Assembly: GCA_913060865.1 (NCBI GenBank)
Contig: CAJXTU010000004.1
Location: 92,514-156,513 of the forward strand
Reading direction: 5' to 3'
Source: an uncultured Cycloclasticus sp.
Lineage (GTDB): Bacteria > Pseudomonadota > Gammaproteobacteria > Methylococcales > Cycloclasticaceae
Length of the DNA: 64,000 nt
The notes beneath the pieces were generated by a model, which saw nothing but the letters and a program-made list of their open reading frames with translations, did not search any database and had not been told where the DNA came from. The position numbers were made by a program, and so were the translations under genes. Below, in pieces: positions 45,717-54,819 of the stretch (positions are counted from its first letter, which is position 1; each line of letters opens with the position of its first letter).

Positions 45717-45794
45717 CCGCTTCTCCTAATTTATTGTTAGCGCTTTACCTCAGCACCTAGTCATTAACATTATTAAATCCTGTTTATAATATGT

Positions 45795-45812
45795 TTGCAT
45801 AATACATGCCAA
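45795..45812 (-). promoter_or_regulatory. Sigma-54 type -24/-12 promoter upstream of tmoA
   Basis: Minus strand TTGGCATGTATTATGCAA; exactly 10 nt between GG and GC; about 70 nt leader to tmoA. Confidence 0.75.
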
Positions 45813-45883
45813 AACGTAGAGCCTTGTCATGCATGCATTTTGTTACTTTGGTGATTCTCGATTGATAATAAAATGATAGGAAT

Positions 45884-45899
45884 TTCATTATTTGATAAA
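45884..45899. promoter_or_regulatory. Putative XylR/DmpR-type upstream activator site for tmoA
   Basis: TTCATTATTTGATAAA (reverse complement TTTATCAAATAATGAA), 15/16 identical to the site upstream of dmpK; about 106 bp upstream of predicted TSS. Confidence 0.6.
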
Positions 45900-45952
45900 C
45901 AACCAATCGTTGACATTAATATGATTAGTTTCACATTCACTTATATCGGGGC

Positions 45953-45988
45953 AAAAAAAAGCCCTAGTCAACTGTTGTTGCTAGAGCC
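45953..45988 (-). terminator. Intrinsic terminator of the PanE-like gene
   Basis: Minus strand GGCTCTAGCAACaacaGTTGACTAGGGC followed by TTTTTTTT. Confidence 0.85.
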
Positions 45989-46041
45989 ATTAAGGATTAC
46001 CAGTAATCCATTATTTTTTAATGGATTTACTCCATTTTCTT

Positions 46042-47058
46042 TTATCTATTACTATCAATTGTTTTAATAACACGATATGCACCGTGAAAAGTAGGGATAG
46101 CAACATTATTTTCTTTTGCCGCTTCAATTAACGGTAAAAATATGGCATCTGCCTCTGTTACTTTTCCATTAATCAAGTCTTCGTGCATGGACGTTCTAAT
46201 ACCTCTAGGTAGCGACTTCATATGCTCCCCAAGATCAAGGCATACTTGAACCGCTTCTTCAAATGTAGACTCATCCAAGACTTTAAGAAAGGAAAAGGGT
46301 GCATAAAAATCCTGCGGCGTGTAACCCTTTGACTTATAAATATCAATAAGCTCTTTGGCAATCACCACATAATGCTCCGCCCCTTCACGTACTGAAATTC
46401 CATCAGCATAGTCCAGGGCAGGAATGGCGCTTAGCGTACTGGCAGCCCACGCAGATGCACCTGACACTTGAGTCGCTTTTTCCCATAACACATGATTAAT
46501 ATCCTCAACCGACTCTGACTTTAAATTAGCCCCTGTAAATGCTTTAGCTAAGGTTTCAGTTCGCTCAGTACTACCACCGCTTAACTCACCAAAAAAAGCC
46601 GTGGTAGGTGCCGTTACGTGATTATTTACTTTTCCAGGCTCCAATAAAGTACCGCCTTCAATAATTGAGCCTCCAATTACCTTTTGTTCGCCAAAGCGCT
46701 CAATTAAAAGTGCTTCTTTACCCACACCATTTTGCATCGTTAAAGCGCACTGAATCTGATCGACTAACACAGCGGCATCTTCTAAAGCAGCCGGCGCGTC
46801 CTTCGCTTTGGTTAACAAAATGTAATAATCGATAACGCCCTCAACTTGATCAGGCATTGTTACGGCACGCAAATTATCTTTAATCAACATATCACCTAAA
46901 CGACCAACCACTTGAAGGCCGTTTTGATTAATGGCATCTGCATGCGCTTGCCGACTAATCAATGTAACCTGATGCCCCGATTTAGCTAAATAACCGCCTA
47001 TCACAGACCCTAATCCGCCTGCGCCATGGATACATATATGCAATGGTTTCTTCATCAT
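46042..47058 (-). CDS. Second PanE/ApbA-type ketopantoate reductase family protein
   Basis: HICIHGAGGLGSVIGGYLAKSGHQVTLISR; start likely MMKKP at 47058. Confidence 0.85.
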   Translation of the reverse strand: MMKKPLHICIHGAGGLGSVIGGYLAKSGHQVTLISRQAHADAINQNGLQVVGRLGDMLIKDNLRAVTMPDQVEGVIDYYILLTKAKDAPAALEDAAVLVDQIQCALTMQNGVGKEALLIERFGEQKVIGGSIIEGGTLLEPGKVNNHVTAPTTAFFGELSGGSTERTETLAKAFTGANLKSESVEDINHVLWEKATQVSGASAWAASTLSAIPALDYADGISVREGAEHYVVIAKELIDIYKSKGYTPQDFYAPFSFLKVLDESTFEEAVQVCLDLGEHMKSLPRGIRTSMHEDLINGKVTEADAIFLPLIEAAKENNVAIPTFHGAYRVIKTIDSNR

Positions 47059-47060
47059 CT

Positions 47061-48023
47061 TTAACTTACACCTAACTCTTTTAGTGTTGACTGAATACGT
47101 GCTTTTAATGCAGGTGTGCATTGCTCAATAGGGGGGCGGATAGGCCCTGCTTTCAAGCCAATCGCATCAAACCATGCTTTCATGCTGGCTAAGGCACTGG
47201 CATAGGTAAATGTTTGCACTACATCCCAGATAAAGACTTCATTATAAAACTCGCGAATATCGTTAAGCTGCTCACTCACTTTATAGGCCTCTTCCCACTT
47301 ACCTGCTGCCGACAATGCCATGTAATCTTTAACGATATGACGTTTTTTTCCATATAGAATATAAGAGAGCTCACCAAAAACAACTTGCCCTCCTTTTCTT
47401 AAATCATCACAAAAAACGGCTTCAAATGGATCAGCCACGATAAAGTCTGGGCGAATAATGCTACGTATTTTCAACGTTTCTACTCGATTCATAACACCCT
47501 GTTTTGTTCCCACCACAGTATCAAGGTCGGCCAAACGCTGCATTAAGTCCCAGCCCAATACTTTCCCAGACACAGGCGTTCTGTATAAAACAACGGCCAA
47601 ATCTGAGCTATCAGTAATAAATTTAAACCAGTTATACACTTCATCATCGCTTTTAAGCTGAACAACAGGATTGATAACTTCCACACCGTCATAACCTAGT
47701 ACTTCCAAGCGCTTCATCTTTTCAATGGTTTGATACGCACTGGGGTCTAATAATATTGAAAATAATGGGATGCGCCCGTTGACCGCTTCGGCCACCACTT
47801 CATGGTAGCGATACCATTCATCTAACGTGGCGTTCCAACATTCGGCAATAAACCCCCCCACAACCAAGCCATCCACACCCATTTCAATGAACGCTTCGAT
47901 GTTCTCACGAATGCCTTCTTCATCAAACGTAAAATCATCATTCATCGGTGAAATAGGACACATAAATAAGCCCTTTATATGCTCATTCGCCCATTCTTTC
48001 GCTGTTTCTCTTGTGTAATCCAT
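47061..48023 (-). CDS. DapA/class I aldolase family protein with non-canonical GGFIAE motif
   Basis: GLFMCPISPMNDDFTFDEEGI, LYRTP and GTKQG (Tyr and Schiff-base Lys), KAGPIRPP C-terminal motif. Confidence 0.82.
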   Translation of the reverse strand: MDYTRETAKEWANEHIKGLFMCPISPMNDDFTFDEEGIRENIEAFIEMGVDGLVVGGFIAECWNATLDEWYRYHEVVAEAVNGRIPLFSILLDPSAYQTIEKMKRLEVLGYDGVEVINPVVQLKSDDEVYNWFKFITDSSDLAVVLYRTPVSGKVLGWDLMQRLADLDTVVGTKQGVMNRVETLKIRSIIRPDFIVADPFEAVFCDDLRKGGQVVFGELSYILYGKKRHIVKDYMALSAAGKWEEAYKVSEQLNDIREFYNEVFIWDVVQTFTYASALASMKAWFDAIGLKAGPIRPPIEQCTPALKARIQSTLKELGVS

Positions 48024-48058
48024 CGTTTTCTCCTATTAAGTATCTATTATTTGTTCTT

Positions 48059-49117
48059 TTATAGTGCTCTCACAATAGCTGCTGCTAATGATTCTGTTGT
48101 CGCGTTACCGCCCATATCAGGGGTAAGGCTATCTTTACTTTGTAATACCTGCTCTATTGCTTTCACAATTCTATCGGCCGCTTCCTGCTCACCTAAATGC
48201 TCTAACATCATAGCGCCTGACCATATTTGACCAATCGGATTTGCAATACCTTTACCGGCAATATCGGGTGCTGAGCCATGAACTGGCTCAAACATGGACG
48301 GGTAATCTCCTTCTGGGTTGATATTTGCCGAGGGCGCGATACCAATAGTGCCTGCTATAGCGGGGCCTAAATCAGATAAAATATCGCCGAATAGATTGCT
48401 GCCGACGACCACATCAAACCAGTCAGGATGCAAGACAAAGTTTGCGGCTAAAATATCAATATGATATTGGTCAACATGAATATCGGGGTACTGTTTAGAC
48501 AAGTCTGCAAAACGCTCATCCCAAAAGGGCATGGTATGCAAAACACCGTTAGACTTTGTTGCTGAGGTTAGGTGCTTTTTATCACGCGTCATCGCCAGCT
48601 CGAACGCATACTTCATAACACGGTCAACACCACGACGAGTAAACACATCTGTTTTCACCACCGTTTCAAAAGGTGTTCCTTCATTTTGTCGACCACCAAT
48701 TGAGGAGTACTCGCCTTCACTGTTTTCTCGCACCACATAAAAATCAATATCTTCCGCTGTACGACCCGCTAAAGGAGAACTAACCCCTTTTAGTAAGCGA
48801 ATAGGCCGTAAATTAATATATTGATCAAACGAACGTCGAATAGGAATGAGTAGGCCCCATAAAGAAATATGGTCGGGAACGCCTGGAAAACCGACCGCGC
48901 CCAAGTAAATGGCATCCGAATCCTTCAACAGTTCTATGCCATCATCAGGCATCATTTTGCCTGTTGCATGATAGGTTTCGCAGCTCCAAGGGTACTCCGT
49001 AAGGCTCAACTTAAAACCGTGGTCATCCGCCACTTTTTGCAACACACTCAGACCCGCAGGCATCACTTCCTTGCCTATTCCATCGCCAGGAATAACGGCA
49101 ACCTCATATCGTTTCAA
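48059..49117 (-). CDS. Isocitrate/isopropylmalate dehydrogenase family, tartrate/D-malate dehydrogenase type
   Basis: EVAVIPGDGIGKEV, VRENSEGEYSSIGGR, NLFGDILSDLG, EPVHGSAPDIAGKGIANP. Confidence 0.88.
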   Translation of the reverse strand: MKRYEVAVIPGDGIGKEVMPAGLSVLQKVADDHGFKLSLTEYPWSCETYHATGKMMPDDGIELLKDSDAIYLGAVGFPGVPDHISLWGLLIPIRRSFDQYINLRPIRLLKGVSSPLAGRTAEDIDFYVVRENSEGEYSSIGGRQNEGTPFETVVKTDVFTRRGVDRVMKYAFELAMTRDKKHLTSATKSNGVLHTMPFWDERFADLSKQYPDIHVDQYHIDILAANFVLHPDWFDVVVGSNLFGDILSDLGPAIAGTIGIAPSANINPEGDYPSMFEPVHGSAPDIAGKGIANPIGQIWSGAMMLEHLGEQEAADRIVKAIEQVLQSKDSLTPDMGGNATTESLAAAIVRAL

Positions 49118-49191
49118 AATCTCTCCTTGCTTGTCTACTTTTTTTGTTTATATTATTAACGTCTTATATTTAATAAATCAATAAAAATATC

Positions 49192-50643
49192 ATGAATATT
49201 AGTAACCCGAGTCTTTTCAAACAACAAGCCTTTATAAACGGGCAGTGGGTTGATGCAACAGACCATCAAACGATGCCTATTTATAACCCATCTAGCAATC
49301 AATTAATTGGCCGTGTACCCGTCATAACTGCTCAGCAGACCCAAGAAGCTATTCGCTGCGCTCAGGCAGCATGGGCAAACTGGCGAGATAAACCGGCAAA
49401 AGAGCGCTCAACGGTATTACGACGCTGGTTTGACCTTATTCTTGAAAACCAAGAGGACCTAGCTACGATCATTACCCTAGAACAAGGAAAGCCTCTGAAT
49501 GAGGCGCGCGGTGAAATCATCTATGGCTCCACCTTTGTTGAATGGTTTGCTGAAGAAGCCAAGCGCGTTTATGGCGATACCATTCCTGCACCTAGCGCTG
49601 ATAAGAAAATCATTGTTATTAAACAAGCCATTGGTGTCGTTGCGGCCATTACCCCTTGGAACTTCCCCAATGCAATGATTACCCGAAAATGTGCGCCTGC
49701 TCTAGCCGCTGGCTGCCCGGTTATTGTTAAACCTGCTCCTGAGACCCCTTTTTCTGCCTTAGCCCTAGCTGAACTAGGCCAGCAAGCAGGTCTACCTGAT
49801 GGTATTTTGAATGTTATTACAGGTGATGCACAAATTATTGGTGCCGAGCTGACCGCTAGCCCCATCGTACGAAAACTATCGTTTACCGGTTCGACTAAGG
49901 TTGGAAAAATACTGATGCGCCAATGTGCAGATACGGTTAAAAAATTAAGCTTGGAACTAGGTGGCAACGCACCGTTTATTGTCTTTGATGATGCCGACTT
50001 AGATGCGGCTGTTGAAGGTGCCATGGCAAGCAAGTTCAGAAATACCGGGCAAACATGCGTGTGTGCCAACCGTATTTTAGTTCAAGACGGTATCTATGAT
50101 GCCTTCGCAGAAAAGCTTGCCCGTACCGTGGCTAAAATGGTGGTGGCTGATGGTCTATCGGAACAAGCAGAACAAGGCCCACTCATTAATTCAGCCGCCT
50201 TAGCTAAAGTACAAACTCACCTTGATAACGCTGTTGAATTAGGTGCTACTGTACTAACAGGCGGGCAGCCACATGCTCTAGGTGGACTATTCTTCCAGCC
50301 TACGGTGCTTAGCAATGTCAATGAAACTATGCAAATAAGCCATGAAGAAACTTTTGGCCCTATTGCCCCTCTATACCGCTTCAATACCGACCAAGAAGCT
50401 ATTGATATGGCCAATAACACACCCTTTGGCCTAGCCGCTTATTTTTATTCGCAAAACATTAAACGTGTCTGGCATATTGCCGAAGCACTTGAGGTGGGTA
50501 TTGTTGGTATTAACGCAGGTGTTATCTCTTCCGAGGTCGCACCATTTGGCGGAATAAAAGAATCGGGTATTGGCCGAGAAGGGTCTAAATATGGCATTGA
50601 CGAGTTTGTGGAAATGAAATACCTCTGCCTAGGTGAAATGTAG
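49192..50643 (+). CDS. NAD(P)-dependent aldehyde dehydrogenase, succinate-semialdehyde dehydrogenase-like
   Basis: LELGGNAPFIVFDDADLD, NTGQTCVCANRI, FGGIKESGIGREGS. Confidence 0.9.
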   Translation: MNISNPSLFKQQAFINGQWVDATDHQTMPIYNPSSNQLIGRVPVITAQQTQEAIRCAQAAWANWRDKPAKERSTVLRRWFDLILENQEDLATIITLEQGKPLNEARGEIIYGSTFVEWFAEEAKRVYGDTIPAPSADKKIIVIKQAIGVVAAITPWNFPNAMITRKCAPALAAGCPVIVKPAPETPFSALALAELGQQAGLPDGILNVITGDAQIIGAELTASPIVRKLSFTGSTKVGKILMRQCADTVKKLSLELGGNAPFIVFDDADLDAAVEGAMASKFRNTGQTCVCANRILVQDGIYDAFAEKLARTVAKMVVADGLSEQAEQGPLINSAALAKVQTHLDNAVELGATVLTGGQPHALGGLFFQPTVLSNVNETMQISHEETFGPIAPLYRFNTDQEAIDMANNTPFGLAAYFYSQNIKRVWHIAEALEVGIVGINAGVISSEVAPFGGIKESGIGREGSKYGIDEFVEMKYLCLGEM

Positions 50644-50985
50644 CGGCCTTTTTTAAATCCATTGAAAACAGACTTTTTGAGCAAACCTCTTGGGAAATAG
50701 TGTAGATGCTACTATTTCTCAAGTTTCACATACCCTAAGCATTTATAACAACGTATAAATAATTCAACTTCATGCTCAAATAAAACAACTCATGCGCTTA
50801 ATTTATTTATTTTATTTGCACGTAAAATGAAAACCCGATAGCTAAGTGACCTAGCCTGACCTCTTGTTGATTTGTTATTATCAGAGCATTAATATTAAAA
50901 CTCAAACCTTCAATGACTGTCTTATTACGAGTCATCGTCTCGTTTTTGAATGTATCATTCAGTTTTACTCTCTAGCAAAAAAAAA

Positions 50986-51007
50986 CCTAGTAACTTTTAT
51001 TACTAGG
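50986..51007. terminator. Bidirectional terminator at end of the meta-cleavage operon
   Basis: CCTAGTAA-cttttA-TTACTAGG flanked by A-run and T-run. Confidence 0.88.
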
Positions 51008-51054
51008 TTTTTATAGGTTGTCAGCAAACCATTAGTTTTTAATAGTCGAGCTGA

Positions 51055-51246
51055 TTAGCGACCTAACGATTTAGCTGTTTTACCACCAATTCCAAATTGA
51101 GTATTAGGCACTTCTTGAATTAGTACACGAACATTTTGACGCGGCGCATCAACTGCTTCACAAAGTGCATCCGTTACTTTTTCTATAACAGCTGCTTTTT
51201 GTTCATCTGTACGTCCCACCATCATATGGATATGTGCAATAGGCAT
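51055..51246 (-). CDS. dmpI: 4-oxalocrotonate tautomerase
   Basis: MPIAHIHMMVGRTDEQKAAVIEKVTDAL with Pro after Met; operon position. Confidence 0.93.
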   Translation of the reverse strand: MPIAHIHMMVGRTDEQKAAVIEKVTDALCEAVDAPRQNVRVLIQEVPNTQFGIGGKTAKSLGR

Positions 51247-51258
51247 CTTATCTCTCCT

Positions 51259-52050
51259 TTAATCTACGAAACGCATAGTGACAGTGCCTAAGTCTTGATA
51301 ACGCACTGAAACATTATCACCTGCCTTAACTGCAATGGCTGGAGTAATGGCACCCGCCATAATAAAGGTACCTGCTGGAATGACCTCGCCACGTTCTGCT
51401 AACATGTTAGCTAACATGGCGATACTCGCTGCTGGGTGACCTAAAATAGCAGCACCTGCGCCAAGTTCCACAACCTCACCATTTATCTCCATCACAACAC
51501 CGATGGTTTTAAGGTCCAAGTCTTCAACAGGTAACATACGACCACCCGTTACAAAGCGAGATGATGACGAGTTATCCGCAATTACACTCTTAAGGTCAAA
51601 TTTAAAATCCTTGTAACGAGAGTCAATAATTTCAACCGCTGGTACAATAAAGTCTGTTGCTGACAACACATCACCGATGTGGCAACCAGGGCCACTGAGT
51701 TCTTTTTTCGTCACAAACGCAACTTCTGCTTCAACCTTTGGATGAATAAGTTCAGATATTTTAATTTCAGCACCATCTGGGCAGCTAAAATAATCCGCCA
51801 AGAATCCATAACATGGTGTTTCAACACCCATTTGACGCATTTTAGCCATGGATGTTAAGCCCATTTTTAGGCCAACAATTTTGTTACCCCTTGCTTCTTT
51901 ACGACGACGAATTTCCCATTGCACATCCAGCGCTTCATCCCAAGTAATATCTGGATAATCATTCGTAATTTTTGTTACTTCTGTGCAGTTTAGTTCTGCG
52001 TTTTCAAGATGCTCTGCTAATTTTTCAATCGTTGCTTTATCTAATGCCAT
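51259..52050 (-). CDS. dmpH: 4-oxalocrotonate decarboxylase
   Basis: ALDVQWEIRRRKEARGNKIVGLKMGLTS, KVEAEVAFV; between DmpG and DmpI. Confidence 0.93.
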   Translation of the reverse strand: MALDKATIEKLAEHLENAELNCTEVTKITNDYPDITWDEALDVQWEIRRRKEARGNKIVGLKMGLTSMAKMRQMGVETPCYGFLADYFSCPDGAEIKISELIHPKVEAEVAFVTKKELSGPGCHIGDVLSATDFIVPAVEIIDSRYKDFKFDLKSVIADNSSSSRFVTGGRMLPVEDLDLKTIGVVMEINGEVVELGAGAAILGHPAASIAMLANMLAERGEVIPAGTFIMAGAITPAIAVKAGDNVSVRYQDLGTVTMRFVD

Positions 52051-52059
52051 GGTAGTCCC

Positions 52060-53088
52060 CTAAGCTGATTTCTTTTTAATTTCTAGTGCTACATCTTCGA
52101 TCATATCTTCTTGACCGCCAACCGCACCCATTTCGCCCAATGCCATTAAAATTTCTCTTGCTGGCACACCGTGATTTTTCTCAGCTCTTTTCGCATGAAG
52201 TAAAAATGATGAATAGACACCCGCATAACCTAACGTTAATGAGTCTCTGTCTATGCGTGTTGGTGTCGGCATTAAAGGAAGTGCTATATCTTCAGCCACA
52301 TCCATAATTTTATCGACATCAACGCCTGTTTCAATACCCATCCGATTACAGACAGCCACCATCACTTCAAGTGGCGTATTACCTGCACCTGCGCCAAAAC
52401 CAGCAACAGAGCCATCAATACGAACGGCCCCTGCTTCAATCGCTGCGAGTGAGTTAGCAATACCCATCGCCATATTGTGATGACCATGAAAGCCGATTTC
52501 AATATCATTACTTAATCCTGCTCTTAAAGCCGCAATTCGATCCGTGACATCATCTGGTAATAAGTAGCCTGCTGAGTCCGTTGCATAAATACAATTTGCA
52601 CCGTAATCCACCATTTTTTTAGCTTGCTCTAACAAAGCTTCAGGTGACGTCATATGCGCCATCATTAAAAATCCAACCGTATCTAATCCGTATTCACGTG
52701 CTTTTTGAATATGCTGTTCAGAAACATCCGCCTCTGTACAATGAGTCGCAACACGAATAGTTGATATTCCACAACCCGCAGCCATATCTAAGTCCTCGAC
52801 CGTCCCTAAACCCGGTAACAGTAAAGCAGATATTTTGGCATTTTTCATTTTTGGAACAACTGCCTCAAGATATTCACGGTTAGTGTGTTTTCCAAACCCG
52901 TAATTAACTGAAGAACCACCTAAGCCATCGCCGTGCGTTACTTCGATTAATGGCATACCCGCTTCATCAAGGGCAACAGCCATTCGAACCATATCATCCA
53001 ACGAAAATTGATGACTAACTGAATGCATTCCATCACGTAACGCATTATCGTGTAGCTTAATTTTTTTACCTTTTAAATTCATCATCAA
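52060..53088 (-). CDS. dmpG: 4-hydroxy-2-oxovalerate aldolase
   Basis: [36 protein letters not shown]. Confidence 0.96.
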   Translation of the reverse strand: MMMNLKGKKIKLHDNALRDGMHSVSHQFSLDDMVRMAVALDEAGMPLIEVTHGDGLGGSSVNYGFGKHTNREYLEAVVPKMKNAKISALLLPGLGTVEDLDMAAGCGISTIRVATHCTEADVSEQHIQKAREYGLDTVGFLMMAHMTSPEALLEQAKKMVDYGANCIYATDSAGYLLPDDVTDRIAALRAGLSNDIEIGFHGHHNMAMGIANSLAAIEAGAVRIDGSVAGFGAGAGNTPLEVMVAVCNRMGIETGVDVDKIMDVAEDIALPLMPTPTRIDRDSLTLGYAGVYSSFLLHAKRAEKNHGVPAREILMALGEMGAVGGQEDMIEDVALEIKKKSA

Positions 53089-53092
53089 CCTC

Positions 53093-53998
53093 CTAAACCA
53101 ACTTGGTTAACGTTAGCGTGCCGTTTTCAATTTCTTCGGCAAACATTTCTGCTGTTCTTGTTCCAGCAGCCGTCATAATATCTAAATTACCCGCGTATTT
53201 TGGAAGGTAATCACCTAGGCCTTCAACTTCTAAAAACACACTCACTCTATTGCCATCAAATATTGGGCCGTTTTTCAACTTATATCCCGGCACATATTTT
53301 TGAACTTCTTTGATCATGGCATGTACTGACTCTGTAATAGCCTTCTGATCCGGCTCTGTTTCAGTTAAACAATGAACCGTATCCCTCATAATTAAAGGAG
53401 GTTCGGCAGGGTTTAAAATAATAATCGCTTTACCTTTTTTAGCACCACCAATCTCTTCAACTGCTCGTGCTGTCGTACGAGTAAACTCATCAATATTTTT
53501 ACGTGTACCTGGCCCAGCAGATTTTGATGCTACCGTTGCAACAATTTCACCATACTCTACGGGCTGCACTTGACTAACAGCCGCTACCATTGGAATCGTT
53601 GCTTGGCCACCACAGGTCACCATATTAACGTTCATTTCTTGCTCACCAACATGCTCTTTCAAGTTAACAGGTGGAACACAAAATGGGCCAATAGCCGCTG
53701 GTGTTAAATCAATCACTAACACACCTTTTTCTTGCAACTTACGGTTATTTTCACCGTGAACATAAGCTGAGGTTGCATCGAACGCGATCTGAATATTGTC
53801 CTCTTCAATATGAGGAATCAAGCCATCAACGCCTTCATGCGTTGTTTTCAAACCGGCAGCTTGAGCCTTTAACAAGCCATCTGAATCTGGGTCAATCCCT
53901 ACCATCCAAACTGGGTTTAAATTTGGGCTACGTTGTAACTTAGCCATTAAGTCAGTACCGATGTTACCGGAACCGATCATTGCACAATTTATTGCCAT
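53093..53998 (-). CDS. dmpF: Acetaldehyde dehydrogenase (acylating)
   Basis: [39 protein letters not shown]. Confidence 0.96.
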   Translation of the reverse strand: MAINCAMIGSGNIGTDLMAKLQRSPNLNPVWMVGIDPDSDGLLKAQAAGLKTTHEGVDGLIPHIEEDNIQIAFDATSAYVHGENNRKLQEKGVLVIDLTPAAIGPFCVPPVNLKEHVGEQEMNVNMVTCGGQATIPMVAAVSQVQPVEYGEIVATVASKSAGPGTRKNIDEFTRTTARAVEEIGGAKKGKAIIILNPAEPPLIMRDTVHCLTETEPDQKAITESVHAMIKEVQKYVPGYKLKNGPIFDGNRVSVFLEVEGLGDYLPKYAGNLDIMTAAGTRTAEMFAEEIENGTLTLTKLV

Positions 53999-54023
53999 TA
54001 ACTAATCTCCTGAAATTTCGTGC

Positions 54024-54809
54024 TTAAACAAAGCGTACAGAAGCTGAACCAATTCCACCCACGCTAACACGCATAGAATCACCCGCTTTGGCGTCAACCA
54101 TCATGCATAATGCACCTGATAGAATCACCTCACCTGCTTTCAATGTTACGCCTAATGCGCCCATAGTATTAGCTAACCAAGTCATTGCATTGACAGGAGA
54201 GCCCAGTGCTGCCGCACCTGCACCTGTATGCATCAACTCTCCATTTTTTTCGAGGGTTAAACCACAAACACTTAAATCAACTTTACGTGGATCAACGGCC
54301 GTTCCACCTAGTACTAGGTAGCCACATGAAGCATTATCAGCCACCGTATCTTGAATTTTAATTTTCCAGTCAGTAATTCTTGAATCAACAATTTCAAAAC
54401 AAGGCATAACCGCTTCAGTCGCCGCTAAAATATCGGCATTAGTTAACCCTGGCCCGCACAAGTCTTTTTTTAGAACAAACGCTATTTCACCTTCCGCTTT
54501 CGGTTGGATCATTTTTTCAGAAACAGGAATATCCTGCCCTTCTGACATAACCATATCACTCAAGAGGTAGCCAAAATCAGGCTGGTTAACGTCCAACATA
54601 TTCATGACAACTTTACTCGTACAGCCTACTTTTTTACCAACAATTCTTTCACCTGCATCAAGACGACGTTGAATCATTTGATGTTGAATTTTATACGCAT
54701 CCTCAATCGTCACTTCTGGTGAGCGCTCGGTAATGGGTGCAATCGTTTGTTGCGTAATTAATGCGTTATATAGCTCATCGCCATACTGTATTATTTTTTC
54801 TTGATCCAT
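54024..54809 (-). CDS. dmpE: 2-hydroxypenta-2,4-dienoate hydratase
   Basis: DAYKIQHQMIQRRLDAGERIVGKKVGCTSKVVM. Confidence 0.94.
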   Translation of the reverse strand: MDQEKIIQYGDELYNALITQQTIAPITERSPEVTIEDAYKIQHQMIQRRLDAGERIVGKKVGCTSKVVMNMLDVNQPDFGYLLSDMVMSEGQDIPVSEKMIQPKAEGEIAFVLKKDLCGPGLTNADILAATEAVMPCFEIVDSRITDWKIKIQDTVADNASCGYLVLGGTAVDPRKVDLSVCGLTLEKNGELMHTGAGAAALGSPVNAMTWLANTMGALGVTLKAGEVILSGALCMMVDAKAGDSMRVSVGGIGSASVRFV

Positions 54810-54819
54810 TGTTTATTCC

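Noticed and set aside
45990-46028. Inverted repeats GGATTAC-ca-GTAATCC and AATCCATT-attttt-AATGGATT near the PanE-like gene end
   Set aside because: Adjacent to a clear terminator and AT-rich; probably part of the 3' end structure rather than a separate element.
50820-50960. Minus-strand open stretch ...TVIEGLSFNINALIITNQQEVRLGHLAIGFSFYVQIK* that looks like an outer-membrane protein C-terminus
   Set aside because: Only about 55 codons, no credible start, abuts the operon terminator; similarity impression too weak to call a porin relic.
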